From: Mycobacterium sp.
GTDB lineage: Bacteria; Actinomycetota; Actinomycetes; Mycobacteriales; Mycobacteriaceae
Reading direction: 5' to 3'
Assembly: GCF_019243155.1 (NCBI RefSeq)
Contig: NZ_JAFAUS010000307.1
Coordinates: 1-32,834, forward strand
DNA length: 32,834 bases
In this document: positions 7,643-18,319 of the stretch, piece after piece
Layout of the letters: each line of letters opens with the position of its first letter
How positions within the stretch are numbered: position 1 is the first letter of the stretch
Position numbers and translations under genes: made by a program
Notes under the pieces: generated by a model
The model's input: only the letters and a program-made list of their open reading frames with translations
Databases searched by the model: none
What the model was told of the DNA's origin: nothing

Positions 7643-8876
7643 TCACACCCGCTCGATGATGGTCGCCGTGCCCATCCCGCCGCCGGTGCACATGGTCACC
7701 AATCCCGTTGTCAGGTCCCGTCGTTCGAGCTCGTCCAGAATGGTCCCGATCAGCATCGCCCCGGTGGCGCCGATGGGGTGGCCGAGGGCGATCGCGCCCC
7801 CGTTGACGTTGACCACGTCAGGGTCGATGTCGAGATCGCGAATCGTCTTGAGCGGGACCGCGGCGAAGGCTTCGTTGATCTCCCACAGATCGATGTCGCG
7901 CACGCTCATCCCTGCCCGTTCCAGACAACGCTGGGCCGCGGGACCGGGAGCGGTGAGCATGATGACCGGCTCGCTGCCGATCGCCGCGGTGGCGCGAATC
8001 TGTGCTCGCGGGGTCACCCGCTGGGTGCTGATCCAGCTGGCCGAGGCGACCAATACGGCCGCGGCACCGTCGACAACTCCGGAGGAGTTGCCGGCGTGGT
8101 GGACGTGATCGATGCGGTCGATGCCGGGATAGCGCTCGAGGCAGATCTCGTCGAACGTGCGCTGCTCGCCCTCGGCACGCGCGGCGCCCATCGCGGCGAA
8201 GGCGGGCGCCAGCCGCGCCAGCGTCTCGGTGGAGGTACCGGGGCGGGGATGCTCGTCGCGGTCGAACGGACCGTTGGGCGTGGGGACGTCGACCAGGGAG
8301 CGATCGAACCTGGCCTCCTCGATCGCCGTGGCGGCCCGGCTCTGGCTCTGCGCCGCGTAGGCGTCGACGTCGTCGCGGCTGAACCCCTCCAGCGTCGCGA
8401 TGAGGTCGGCCGAAATGCCCTGCGGGACAGTCGGGTAACGCGCCCGGAAGTCGGGGTTGTTGCCGTCGATCGTCGGGACCCCGGCCGTGACATCCCAACG
8501 GGACATCGATTCGACTCCGCCGGCGATCACCAGGTCCTCACTGCCGGCGGCGATCGACGATGCCGCCACGGTGACGGCCTGTTGTCCCGATCCGCAGAAT
8601 CGGTTCAACGTCATCCCCGGGACGGTTTCGGGCCAGCCCGCCAGGAGAACTGAGAGGCGCGCGATGTCGTCGCCGTGATCCCCGCTGAGAATGCCGTTGC
8701 CGGCGATGACGTCGTCGACGTCTGCCGGCTCGAAACCGGCCCGCTCGGCCAGTGCGGTGAGGCAACGGGCGAACAGGGTCTGCGGGTGAACGGCGTGCAG
8801 TCCGCCGTCGGGGCGGCCGCGCCCGCGGGGCGTACGAACGGCATCGAGAATCCAGGCGTCGATGACGGACTCCCAT
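7643..8876 (-). CDS. Acetyl-CoA acyltransferase (thiolase), start damaged or non-standard
   Basis: The reading frame codes for a full-length thiolase of about 405 residues. It begins at WILDAVRTPRGRG, has the nucleophile Cys in NRFCGSGQQA, the His in GGAIALGHPIGATGA and the second Cys in MCTGGGMG. It should release acetyl- or propionyl-CoA at the end of the beta-oxidation round. The open frame runs from a stop at 8876-8878, but no ATG, GTG or TTG occurs in frame before the Met at 8614, which would remove about 85 residues of the core. Two ATGs at 8879 and 8876 are one base out of frame; losing one G of the GGG at 8871-8873 would join them. A sequencing error, a real frameshift or a rare ATC start (8863) are the options. 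Confidence 0.85.
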
Positions 8877-8932
8877 CATGATGAGTCGGGCAGGGACCAG
8901 AGATCACCGGCAATCGTAATTCGTCTCTCGCG

Positions 8933-8955
8933 TTTGGAGAACTACCTTCTCCAAA
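8933..8955. promoter_or_regulatory. Perfect palindrome upstream of the thiolase operon
   Basis: TTTGGAGAA and TTCTCCAAA are nine-base arms around a five-base spacer, giving a 23-base perfect palindrome. It lies between the end of the SDR gene (8983) and the thiolase start region. No T run follows on either strand, so a terminator is less likely than an operator for a TetR-type repressor controlling the thiolase-hydratase-racemase-dehydrogenase operon. No regulator gene lies in the operon itself. Confidence 0.5.
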
Positions 8956-8982
8956 TTGGCGAAGCTGTTCTCGCGAGCGCAC

Positions 8983-9810
8983 TCACTCGAAGTTGGTGCC
9001 GCCGCTGAGCTCTTCCCATTTGTCGACCTCAGATGCGCGCGCGTTCGCGACGTGGCGGTAGATGGCCAGGGCGTCGGGTCCCAGCAGCAGGAATGCGGGC
9101 GGCTCGCTCGATTCGACGGCCGTGATGATCGCCGCGGCCGCCTTCGCGGGCTCGCCCGCCTGGGTGCCGTGCATGGTGTCGTTTTCCTTGCGGCGGCGCC
9201 CCGCGGTGTCCGCGTAGTCGTCGATAACGGTGGCGGACTGGACGAGCGAGCGGCCGGCGAAGTCAGTGCGGAACGCTCCGGGCTCGACGATCGTCACCGA
9301 AATGCCCAGCGGCTCAAGCTCTCCGCGCAGGGCACCGCTGATGCCTTCGATGGCGGCCTTGACCGACGCGTAGTACCCGGACCCCACCGGGGTCACGGTT
9401 GCGCCGATCGAGGAGATGTTCACGATCGCGCCGCTGCGACGTGCCCGCATGTCGGGGAGTACGGCCTTGATCATCGCGACCGTGCCGAAGAAATGCGTCT
9501 CAAACAGCGTGCGGATGTCGGCGTCGTCGCCCTCTTCGACCGCGGCGCGATAGCCGTAGCCGGCGTTGTTGACCAGCACGTCGACGCTGCCGAACCGCTC
9601 CTGGGCCTGCCGCACGGCCGTCACGACCTGTGCGGGTTTGGTGACGTCGAGGGCCACGGCCAGCGCTCGCTCGGGCGCGGACTCGGCGAGATCGGCGACC
9701 TTGGCCACGTCACGCGCGGTGACTACGGCGTTGTGGCCGGCCGCGATGACGGCCTCGGCGAGAGCACGGCCGAGCCCGGTGGAGCATCCGGTGATGAGCC
9801 AGGTAGACAT
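8983..9810 (-). CDS. Short-chain dehydrogenase/reductase
   Basis: This 275-residue classical SDR has TGCSTGLG (7-14), NNAG (81-84), Ser133/134 in NISSIGA and Tyr147-x-x-x-Lys151. The stretch after the active site (EPGAFRTDFAGRSL) belongs to the substrate loop of the group often annotated simply as oxidoreductase or SDR family NAD(P)-binding. AAGGAG lies five bases before the ATG. It is in line with the thiolase operon but a 100-base gap with a palindrome separates them, so it may have a separate transcript. A role as 3-hydroxyacyl-CoA dehydrogenase for the operon is possible, not shown. Confidence 0.9.
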   Translation of the reverse strand: MSTWLITGCSTGLGRALAEAVIAAGHNAVVTARDVAKVADLAESAPERALAVALDVTKPAQVVTAVRQAQERFGSVDVLVNNAGYGYRAAVEEGDDADIRTLFETHFFGTVAMIKAVLPDMRARRSGAIVNISSIGATVTPVGSGYYASVKAAIEGISGALRGELEPLGISVTIVEPGAFRTDFAGRSLVQSATVIDDYADTAGRRRKENDTMHGTQAGEPAKAAAAIITAVESSEPPAFLLLGPDALAIYRHVANARASEVDKWEELSGGTNFE

Positions 9811-9826
9811 CTGTCTCCTTGAGAAG

Positions 9827-10705
9827 TCAGTCGGTCAGGGCCCGGCCCACGATCAACGGATCCGGTTCGCCCACCACCTCGTGGTCCTTGTCGTCGTAAT
9901 CGGCTTTGGCGAGCAGATATCGCATGGCGTTGATCCGGGCGCGCTTCTTGTCATTGCTTCTGACCACTATCCACGGCGCATCCTCGGTGTCGGTCGCCTC
10001 GAACATCTTTTCCTTCGCCTCGGTGTATGCGTCCCACTTGCTCACCGACTCCATGTCCATCGGCGAGAACTTCCACTGCCGCACCGGATCGACCAGCCGG
10101 ATCGCGAACCGGGTGCGCTGCTCGGCCGGTGACACCGAGAACCAGAACTTGGTCAGGCTGATCCCGTTCTCGACCAGCATCTGTTCGAAGATCGGCGCCT
10201 GGTCCATGAATTCGCCGTACTGCTCCGGAGTGCAAAAACCCATCACCTTCTCGACGCCGGCGCGGTTGTACCAGGAACGGTCGAACAACACGATCTCGCC
10301 GCCGGACGGCAAGTGGGAGATGTAGCGCTGGAAATACCACTGAGTCTTCTCTTGGTCCGTCGGCTTTTCCAGCGCCACCACCCGCGCGCTGCGTGGATTG
10401 AGGTGCTCCATGAAGCGCTGGATCGTCCCGCCCTTTCCGGCCGCGTCGCGCCCCTCGAACACGATGACGTGCCTGGCGCCGATGCGCTTGGCGTGCTTCT
10501 GCATTTTCAAGAGCTCGATCTGCAGCTTGCGCTTCAGCCGCTCGTATTCGTCGCGCGGCATCCGATGGTCGTAGGGATACCGCTCGCGCCACGTGTCGAT
10601 GTGATTGCCCTTGCGGTCCAGCAGGACCGGGTCGTCGTCGTCCCGGTCGTCGACGGTGTATCCGTGGTCGGGAGTCGACAGAGTGTCCAAATCTATGTCG
10701 GTCAT
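9827..10705 (-). CDS. ppk2: Polyphosphate kinase 2 family protein
   Basis: The 292-residue protein is a one-domain class I PPK2, which moves phosphate between polyphosphate and nucleoside diphosphates. The P-loop is GRDAAGKGG (85-93), the Walker B motif DRSWYNRAG (142-150), and the lid region has DPVRQWKFSPMD. The match with M. tuberculosis PPK2 (Rv3232c) is strong over EIVLFDRSWYNRAGVEKVMG, but the N-terminal 50 residues, rich in Asp, differ, so this is a second PPK2 or a paralogue. The start ATG is 16 bases upstream of none of its neighbours; the SDR follows at 9810 after 16 bases, so one transcript is likely. Confidence 0.92.
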   Translation of the reverse strand: MTDIDLDTLSTPDHGYTVDDRDDDDPVLLDRKGNHIDTWRERYPYDHRMPRDEYERLKRKLQIELLKMQKHAKRIGARHVIVFEGRDAAGKGGTIQRFMEHLNPRSARVVALEKPTDQEKTQWYFQRYISHLPSGGEIVLFDRSWYNRAGVEKVMGFCTPEQYGEFMDQAPIFEQMLVENGISLTKFWFSVSPAEQRTRFAIRLVDPVRQWKFSPMDMESVSKWDAYTEAKEKMFEATDTEDAPWIVVRSNDKKRARINAMRYLLAKADYDDKDHEVVGEPDPLIVGRALTD

Positions 10706-10740
10706 AGTTCGACGCTAACTCGACTCCTGCGCAGCGCCCG

Positions 10741-11406
10741 TCAGCCTTTGAATGCCGGGCCGTCGAAGCGACCGTCGGTGACGAAGTCTCCGACCGGCCG
10801 GCGGCGCAGCTTGGTGAGCTGCCGCACCGGTTTACCGAGCGGCACCACCGCGGCGACGGCGTGCTGGTCGGGGATCCCCAGCAGTCGGCGGGTTTGGTCC
10901 TCCACTGCGATGGCCATCGTCGTGATGGTGCCGCCGTAACCCTCGTTGCGGGCGGCCAGCAGGATGTTCCAGATCAGCGGGTAAATCGAGGCGCCACTGG
11001 CCAGACCGACGCGGTCCAGGTTCTGATCGACCGAGGCGACAACGCCCAGGTCCACCGAGAAGACCAGGACGGTCGGCGCTTTCGCGATCGGTTCAACGAA
11101 CGTGTCGGGAACCTCGGTCGCTTCGATGACGTCTTGCGACATACCCGGCGAATGGATGGAATTCCAAGGGTTTTCACCCGCCTGCAGCTGGGCGAAATAG
11201 CGGCGCGCCGCGGTCTTGCCGAGCTCGGCGAGCTGGCGGCGGACCGTGGCATCGCGCACCACCGTGATGTGGGCGCCTTGCCGGTTGCCACCGCTGGGAG
11301 CGAACCGCGCGTTGTCGAAGATCCGGAACAACACATCGTCGGGGACAGGGTCGTCGGTGAAATCACGGGCCGCGAAGGTCGTCCGCATCACGTCGTAGAG
11401 GTCCAT
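10741..11406 (-). CDS. Nitroreductase family protein
   Basis: This 221-residue FMN-dependent oxidoreductase has the family start (MDLYDVMRTTFAARDFTDDP), the FMN-contact segment RFAPSGGNRQG (near 36-46), and the late motif NILLAARNEGYGG with PLGKPV near the end. Such enzymes reduce nitro groups or quinones with NAD(P)H; the natural substrate is unknown. A GTG three bases upstream is an alternative start; I saw no clear ribosome site for either. It follows the Hsp70-like gene after 12 bases and precedes ppk2 by 35 bases, suggesting one transcript. Confidence 0.87.
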   Translation of the reverse strand: MDLYDVMRTTFAARDFTDDPVPDDVLFRIFDNARFAPSGGNRQGAHITVVRDATVRRQLAELGKTAARRYFAQLQAGENPWNSIHSPGMSQDVIEATEVPDTFVEPIAKAPTVLVFSVDLGVVASVDQNLDRVGLASGASIYPLIWNILLAARNEGYGGTITTMAIAVEDQTRRLLGIPDQHAVAAVVPLGKPVRQLTKLRRRPVGDFVTDGRFDGPAFKG

Positions 11407-11418
11407 CACTAGACCGTC

Positions 11419-12948
11419 TCACGAAGCCGCGGATGCGCACCGTTCGAGCAGGAAAGTGCGCTTGAATCCGGCTGGCTGCGTCGTCAGGGTCACCTCGACC
11501 GCGCCGCTGGGGGTGATGACGTAACGCTCCTCCACGTCGGGCCCGTCCTTCCAGCGGCCGACCGGCTGACGCCCGAGGTCGTCGCGGTCGTGGAGGGCGG
11601 GGTCGAAGGGAAACAGCACCGGGTCGTAAGGCGTGACGTCGCCGTCGGGCCGGCCGTTGACGAGGCGGCTGCACTCCACGAACCGGAAGTGCCCGATGTT
11701 GTGCGCCGCCCGGTACGTCCGCCGTACCACCAACGGGGTCTGCCCGTCGGGCGGAAGGGAGACGTCCTTGCACACGATCGGGTCGAAGACGACGTCGGCA
11801 CCGGCCTCCGCCTCCCGGAAGACTCCGAAGTTCCTCGAGAAGCGTTCGGACAACGCGAAACCGGACTCCTTGTCGAGGAAGACGGCGAGCCCGATGGCCG
11901 TGGCGGCGAAGGGATGCGGCGAACGTTTGACCCGCTTCTCACCGAACATGGTGCGCAGGATCCGGGAAACCAGCGGGAAACTGCCGGCCCCGCCGACGAC
12001 GTAGATGCCCGCCACTTCCGACCACGCCACGTCCTTGCGTCCTCGCGCCGGGTCGTGCAGGACCCGATCCAGCAACTGCGTCGTCTTGTCGACCAGCGGC
12101 GCGCACACCGAGTAGACGTCGTCGATGTGGCAGGAGAACGGAGCCCGGTCCACCGCGTCGATGCCCGAGAGGTCGACCAGGAAGCGTCGCGTCTGCGGTC
12201 CGACGCCCTCCTTGCGGGAAGCGCACTCGTCGCGCAGCAGATCGCGCGCGGCGGCGTCGATGCCGCTCAGGTTCGACCTGGCCGCGACGAGTTCGCTGAT
12301 CGCCTCATCGAAATCGTCGCCACCGAGGCGCTGGATGCCTTCGCTGATGACGACCTCGTTCGCGTGCCCGCTCATCTTCAGCAGCGAGGCGTCGAAGGTG
12401 CCGCCGCCGAGGTCGTAGATGAGGACGTACTCCCGCTTGGCGGTGATGGTGGAGCGGTATCGATGGGCGTACTCGAGGCTCGCCGCGGACGGTTCGTTGA
12501 GCAGCGCGACGACGTGGAAACCGGCCGCCACGAAGGCATCCAGCGTCAGGAGGCGCTGAGCGCTGGACGCGTTGGCGGGCACACTGATCGCGGCTTCGAT
12601 GGTCTCGCCCGGTGCCAGCGTGGCGTTCGAGCGACGGTGCAGATCGGTCCTCAGCGCGGCCAGGAAGCCGGTGAGAAGATCGACCAGCCGGTAGTCACGG
12701 CCGGCCAGCTTCACCTCGGTCTGGGGTCCGGCCTCGTTGAGCAGACGTTTGAACGAGCGCAGCACCGACCACCCGGGCTGGTGCCGGACGGCGGCGGCGT
12801 CCGCGCCGAACCGCACGTCCCCTGCAGGGTTGGCGGCGATGAGTGAGGGCCACGCATCCAGTCCATCGAAGGAGAGAACGGGATAGTTGCCTCGGTCGAC
12901 GGCGGCAACGACGGTGTGGGTTGTACCAAAGTCGATACCGACTCTCAT
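11419..12948 (-). CDS. Hsp70 family protein with shortened substrate-binding part
   Basis: The protein has 509 residues, against about 620-640 for DnaK. The actin-like ATPase domain is complete: phosphate-1 motif GIDFGTTHT (4-12), a KRLL lysine segment (68-71), phosphate-2 motif DLGGGTFD (179-186) and adenosine motif VVGGAGSFPLV (317-327). After about residue 375 comes only some 130 residues of beta-rich sequence that does not look like the usual peptide-binding domain and lid. It thus resembles the HscC or actinobacterial Hsp70-like side branch rather than DnaK. No DnaJ or GrpE gene is near. Function is unknown; stress-linked protein handling is a guess from family and from the nitroreductase and ppk2 neighbours. 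Confidence 0.87.
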   Translation of the reverse strand: MRVGIDFGTTHTVVAAVDRGNYPVLSFDGLDAWPSLIAANPAGDVRFGADAAAVRHQPGWSVLRSFKRLLNEAGPQTEVKLAGRDYRLVDLLTGFLAALRTDLHRRSNATLAPGETIEAAISVPANASSAQRLLTLDAFVAAGFHVVALLNEPSAASLEYAHRYRSTITAKREYVLIYDLGGGTFDASLLKMSGHANEVVISEGIQRLGGDDFDEAISELVAARSNLSGIDAAARDLLRDECASRKEGVGPQTRRFLVDLSGIDAVDRAPFSCHIDDVYSVCAPLVDKTTQLLDRVLHDPARGRKDVAWSEVAGIYVVGGAGSFPLVSRILRTMFGEKRVKRSPHPFAATAIGLAVFLDKESGFALSERFSRNFGVFREAEAGADVVFDPIVCKDVSLPPDGQTPLVVRRTYRAAHNIGHFRFVECSRLVNGRPDGDVTPYDPVLFPFDPALHDRDDLGRQPVGRWKDGPDVEERYVITPSGAVEVTLTTQPAGFKRTFLLERCASAAS

Positions 12949-13014
12949 CGCGCAATCTTAGGACCGCTCCGGCAACTTCGGCAGAATCTTTTGGCGGCGT
13001 GCCGCGCAGGGCAG

Positions 13015-13131
13015 TCAGTCCTCGAAGTGGCGCTCGTAGTCGGTGCGCTCGAGGTACCACTGCAAGTTGTAGGTCCCCATTGCGATCAGCACCATCAGCA
13101 GCGCGCAGGCCAGCGTGACAACGACGTTCAT
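13015..13131 (-). CDS. Small membrane protein of 38 residues
   Basis: A 38-codon frame begins with ATG at 13131, which overlaps the stop of the upstream gene as ATGA and is preceded by GGAAGG. The product has one membrane segment (VVVTLACALLMVLIAMGTY) and a charged, aromatic tail (LERTDYERHFED). Coupled start, ribosome site and a clear helix make it likely to be real. The polarity suggests a cytosolic acidic tail. I do not recognise the family; it may work with the upstream protein. Confidence 0.65.
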   Translation of the reverse strand: MNVVVTLACALLMVLIAMGTYNLQWYLERTDYERHFED

Positions 13132-13427
13132 AGCCTTCCCATTTCGCGTGCCATGCGGGCGTTCTCGATGAATCCGTACTCTCTCGGGTAGTACCGTGGC
13201 CGCGGGTGCGACTCGTCAGGCGAGTTCGCGAAGAGGTGATGGATCGCTGCGGCCAGATGCCCCTCGCGTCCGCGGGGTCGTGCGCCCACGGCGGCCGCGG
13301 TGCCCAGGAGCACCTGTTGGGTGCTGATCAGCACCTCGGTTGGCTGCTCAGCAACCGGGGGCAGTCGCAGAATGTGCTCGCTGACGTGATCGGTTGTGTT
13401 CGGCAGTCCCGTTGGTGAAAGGACCAT
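13128..13427 (-). CDS. Hypothetical protein of about 99 residues
   Basis: I do not recognise this protein. From the ATG at 13427, which has AAGAAGG eight bases upstream, it has 99 residues; the frame is open to a TTG at 13490, which would add 21. It contains EVLISTQQVLLGTAAAVGAR and a C-terminal segment with PRPRYYPREYGFIENARMARE, charged and aromatic, with no membrane helix or signal peptide. It lies just downstream of cstA in the same direction, after about 140 bases, and overlaps the 38-residue membrane protein gene by four bases. Confidence 0.6.
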   Translation of the reverse strand: MVLSPTGLPNTTDHVSEHILRLPPVAEQPTEVLISTQQVLLGTAAAVGARPRGREGHLAAAIHHLFANSPDESHPRPRYYPREYGFIENARMAREMGRL

Positions 13428-13563
13428 TTCGTCCACCTTCTTCGCGATGTCGCCCCGTTTACCAGGCGAGTGGGGCGTTGTTGCAGCCAACGTACGGCCG
13501 GCGGTGACCGCCCCACACGCGTAGTGCGCTACCTGTTTGTGCGCTGCGTACCGCGTCGGTGGG

Positions 13564-15798
<2,235 letters not shown>

Positions 15799-15804
15799 GG
15801 TCAA

Positions 15805-15868
15805 ACCCTACGACGGCGAACCGCCTCTCGCCCCGCGGTATTGATAAGGCTTTGATATTGAAAAGGAT
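15805..15868 (-). promoter_or_regulatory. AT-rich spacer before cstA, likely promoter
   Basis: The 64 bases between ligB and cstA hold the most AT-rich stretch nearby (about 15839-15870) with the repeated word TTGATA on the plus strand (15841-15846 and 15851-15857 region). On the cstA strand this gives TATCAA-type hexamers some 40-55 bases before the start. A separate promoter for cstA, besides read-through from ligB, is plausible; the exact hexamers cannot be fixed by eye. Confidence 0.35.
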
Positions 15869-17398
15869 TTAATACAGCGCACGCACGTCGTCGATGGTGT
15901 CGGCTTCGACGGGGCCCTTGTCGTCGCGGTAGCGCAGGACCCGGGCGAACCGCAGCGCCAGGCCGCCGGGGTAGCGCGACGACTTCTGTACGCCGTCCAA
16001 GGCCACCTCGACCACCTGCTCGGGCCGCAGCTGGACGACATATCCGTCCAGGTCGCTGACCGCGAGTTCGCGGAACCGCACGGTCTGCCAGTCCAGCATG
16101 GCGTCGGTCATGCCCTTGAAAGTCTTTCCCACCATCACGAATTCGCCACCGGCCGGGTCGCGCGCGCCCAGGTGGATGTTGGAGAGCTTTCCGCGACGGC
16201 GCCCCGATCCCCACTCCACGGCCAGCACCACCAGATCCAGGGTGTGCACCGGCTTGACCTTCAGCCAGCCCGCTCCGCGACGGCCGGCCTGATACGGCGC
16301 ATCGGGAGACTTGGCCAGCACGCCCTCGTGGCCGGCGGCCAGGGTCGCGTCCAGGAAGGCGGCGGCTTCGGAGGGATCGGCGGTGACCAACCGGTCGACC
16401 CGCTGCGCGCGCGGCACCAACGCGTCCAGGGCGGCCAGCCGGTCGGTGGCCGGCTCGTCGATCAGGTCGACGCCGTCGCGGTGCAGAATGTCGAAAAAGA
16501 ACACCGAAAGCCGTTGTGCGGCAAGGGCTGCAGGCACGTCGACCGATCGGCCGAACCGGGACGCGGTGACCTGGAAGCGGTGGGGCCGGTTGTCGGGCTG
16601 TAGCGCGATCGCCTCGCCGTCGGCGATGAGGTCGTGGACCGGTAGCGCCAGCGTCGCCTCCACCACTTCGGGCAGCCGGGCGGTGACGTCGTCGAGGCTT
16701 CGGGTGTAGACGGTGACCTCGTCACCGGCGCGGTGGATCTGCACCCGGGCCCCGTCCAGCTTCGCCTCGAAAATCGTTGGCCCGCCGTGGCGTTCGATCG
16801 CGTCGCCCACGCTGGTTGCGGTCTGCGCCAGCATCGGCCCGACCGGCCGGCCGACCCGCAGGGTGAAAGCGTCCAATCCCACGACCCCGTCGGACAGCGC
16901 CGCGGCCGCCACCGCGGGCAGATCGCCGCCGAGCATCGCGGCGCGCTGCACCGCGGCCGCGGGAACGCCGGCCGCCTTGGCCACGGCGTCGGCCATGATC
17001 CCGGCCAGCGCGCCCTGGCGCAGCTCGCCGCCGAGCAGCCGCAGCAGGAACGTCTGCTCGGGTTCGGTCGCGGCGGCGAACAGCGCGCGCAGAACTTCGG
17101 CGCGCCGGGCGGTCGACCCTTTGCCCGCGACGGCGCCGATCTCGGAGAAGGTGGCGTCGACGCCGCTGACGGTGAGCGCCGCCTCGACCGCCGCAGGCGG
17201 ACGGGAGCGCAACGAGGACCAACCGACCCCGATCTGGCGTTGCCGCAATTCACCGGAGAGCCACGACACGACGGTCGCGACCGAGTCCGGGTCGGGAGCG
17301 GCGCGACCGAGCAGGTCGGCGATGTGGGTGACCTTGGTCAGCCGCGATGAAGTGCCGCCGACGTCAATAGACGTGGCCGCCACGTCGAGAAGGAGCAC
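15869..17398 (-). CDS. ligB: ATP-dependent DNA ligase LigB
   Basis: The protein of 509 residues is nearly the length of M. tuberculosis LigB (507, Rv3062) and matches it along the whole sequence as I remember it. The adenylated lysine is Lys213 in [13 protein letters not shown] (motif I); further nucleotidyl-transferase motifs are [41 protein letters not shown] and AGWLKVKP. The N-terminal 190 residues form the DNA-binding domain of ligase I type, and the C-terminal part is the OB fold. It seals nicks with ATP and is dispensable next to the NAD-dependent LigA in mycobacteria. I used the GTG at 17398 to match the known N-terminus ([12 protein letters not shown]). Confidence 0.95.
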   Translation of the reverse strand: MLLLDVAATSIDVGGTSSRLTKVTHIADLLGRAAPDPDSVATVVSWLSGELRQRQIGVGWSSLRSRPPAAVEAALTVSGVDATFSEIGAVAGKGSTARRAEVLRALFAAATEPEQTFLLRLLGGELRQGALAGIMADAVAKAAGVPAAAVQRAAMLGGDLPAVAAAALSDGVVGLDAFTLRVGRPVGPMLAQTATSVGDAIERHGGPTIFEAKLDGARVQIHRAGDEVTVYTRSLDDVTARLPEVVEATLALPVHDLIADGEAIALQPDNRPHRFQVTASRFGRSVDVPAALAAQRLSVFFFDILHRDGVDLIDEPATDRLAALDALVPRAQRVDRLVTADPSEAAAFLDATLAAGHEGVLAKSPDAPYQAGRRGAGWLKVKPVHTLDLVVLAVEWGSGRRRGKLSNIHLGARDPAGGEFVMVGKTFKGMTDAMLDWQTVRFRELAVSDLDGYVVQLRPEQVVEVALDGVQKSSRYPGGLALRFARVLRYRDDKGPVEADTIDDVRALY

Positions 17399-17459
17399 GG
17401 TAACGAGCTTGGCATGGCTCGGTGACAACCCGCCCGGGCCGACACGCTAGCGTGCCTAC

Positions 17460-17469
17460 GTAACGTTAC
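17460..17469. promoter_or_regulatory. Palindrome GTAACGTTAC between ligB and an SDR gene
   Basis: A perfect ten-base palindrome sits in the 112-base divergent gap, 41 bases before the SDR start. TAACGTTA-type sites fit several TetR or MarR repressors. No regulator gene is adjacent. The site is short, and chance cannot be excluded. Confidence 0.3.
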
Positions 17470-17510
17470 AGATTGCATGGGATCTGACAACCCGAAAAGG
17501 AGAGGTCCGG

Positions 17511-18269
17511 ATGGAGATCAACGGGAAGAAGGTCGTCGTCATCGGCGGTGCTTCGGGGATGGGTCGCGCCAGCGCCGAGCTGCTGCACGCACGTGGCGCG
17601 GACGTCGCGATTTTCGACCGCGAGGGGTCCGACGGCAAGACCGTTGCCGAGGCGGTCGGCGGCACGTTCTACCCGGTTGACGTCACCGACTTCGCCGGCA
17701 CCGAGGAAACCCTGCAGACCGCGGTCGGCAAGCTGGGTGGCCTGCACGTGGTGATCACCACCGCCGGTGGTGGCATCGCCAAGCGGACACTGTCCAAGTC
17801 CGGACCGCATGACCTCGAGTCCTTTCAGTCCGTGATCGACCTGAACCTCATCGCGACCTTCAACATCAGCCGGCTGGCCGCAGCGCACATGGCCAAGAAC
17901 GAGCCCGAAGACGATGAGCGCGGGGTCATCATCAACACCGCTTCGATCGCGGCCTTCGAAGGCCAGATCGGGCAGGTCGCCTACACCGCCGCCAAGGCGG
18001 GCGTCGCCGGCATGTGCCTCACCATGGCGCGCGACCTGGGCTCGGTCGGCGTTCGGGTGCTGGCGATCGCGCCCAGTCTGTTCGCGACGGGGCTGACCCA
18101 GGGCATCCCGGACGAGTTCGCCACGCAGCTGACCAAGGACGCGGCCTTCCCCAAGCGTCTGGGTCGCCCGGAGGAATACGCGAAGCTGGCCGCGGCCATC
18201 ATCGACAACCCGATGCTGAACGGTCAGTGCCTGCGGCTGGACGCCGGACAGCGGTTCGCTCCCAAGTAG
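17511..18269 (+). CDS. Short-chain dehydrogenase, 3-hydroxyacyl-CoA dehydrogenase type
   Basis: The 252-residue protein resembles the HSD17B10 group of SDRs (type II 3-hydroxyacyl-CoA dehydrogenase): compact length, IGGASGMGRASA (11-22), the phrase TTAGGG in place of NNAG (83-88), GVIINTASIAAFEGQIGQVAY with Ser145 and Tyr158, Lys162, and the tail MLNGQCLRLDAGQRFAPK. Such enzymes oxidise 3-hydroxyacyl-CoA or hydroxysteroids with NAD. AAGGAGAGG lies about seven bases before the ATG. The next gene in line is fadE22, 113 bases on, so the pair could supply two steps of one beta-oxidation cycle. H37Rv has no SDR between ligB and fadE22 that I recall. Confidence 0.88.
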   Translation: MEINGKKVVVIGGASGMGRASAELLHARGADVAIFDREGSDGKTVAEAVGGTFYPVDVTDFAGTEETLQTAVGKLGGLHVVITTAGGGIAKRTLSKSGPHDLESFQSVIDLNLIATFNISRLAAAHMAKNEPEDDERGVIINTASIAAFEGQIGQVAYTAAKAGVAGMCLTMARDLGSVGVRVLAIAPSLFATGLTQGIPDEFATQLTKDAAFPKRLGRPEEYAKLAAAIIDNPMLNGQCLRLDAGQRFAPK

Positions 18270-18301
18270 CCGCCCCCGGTCGGCGCCCTCCGCGGATTAA
18301 G

Positions 18302-18307
18302 TACACT
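18302..18307 (+). promoter_or_regulatory. Possible -10 element of fadE22 (TACACT)
   Basis: TACACT in AGTACACTC lies 75 bases before the fadE22 start, inside an AT-rich patch. The same nine bases AGTACACTC occur at the promoter of the thiolase-like gene (20910-20918). No good -35 hexamer is visible, as is common in mycobacteria. Confidence 0.3.
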
Positions 18308-18319
18308 CTTTAGGCAGCC

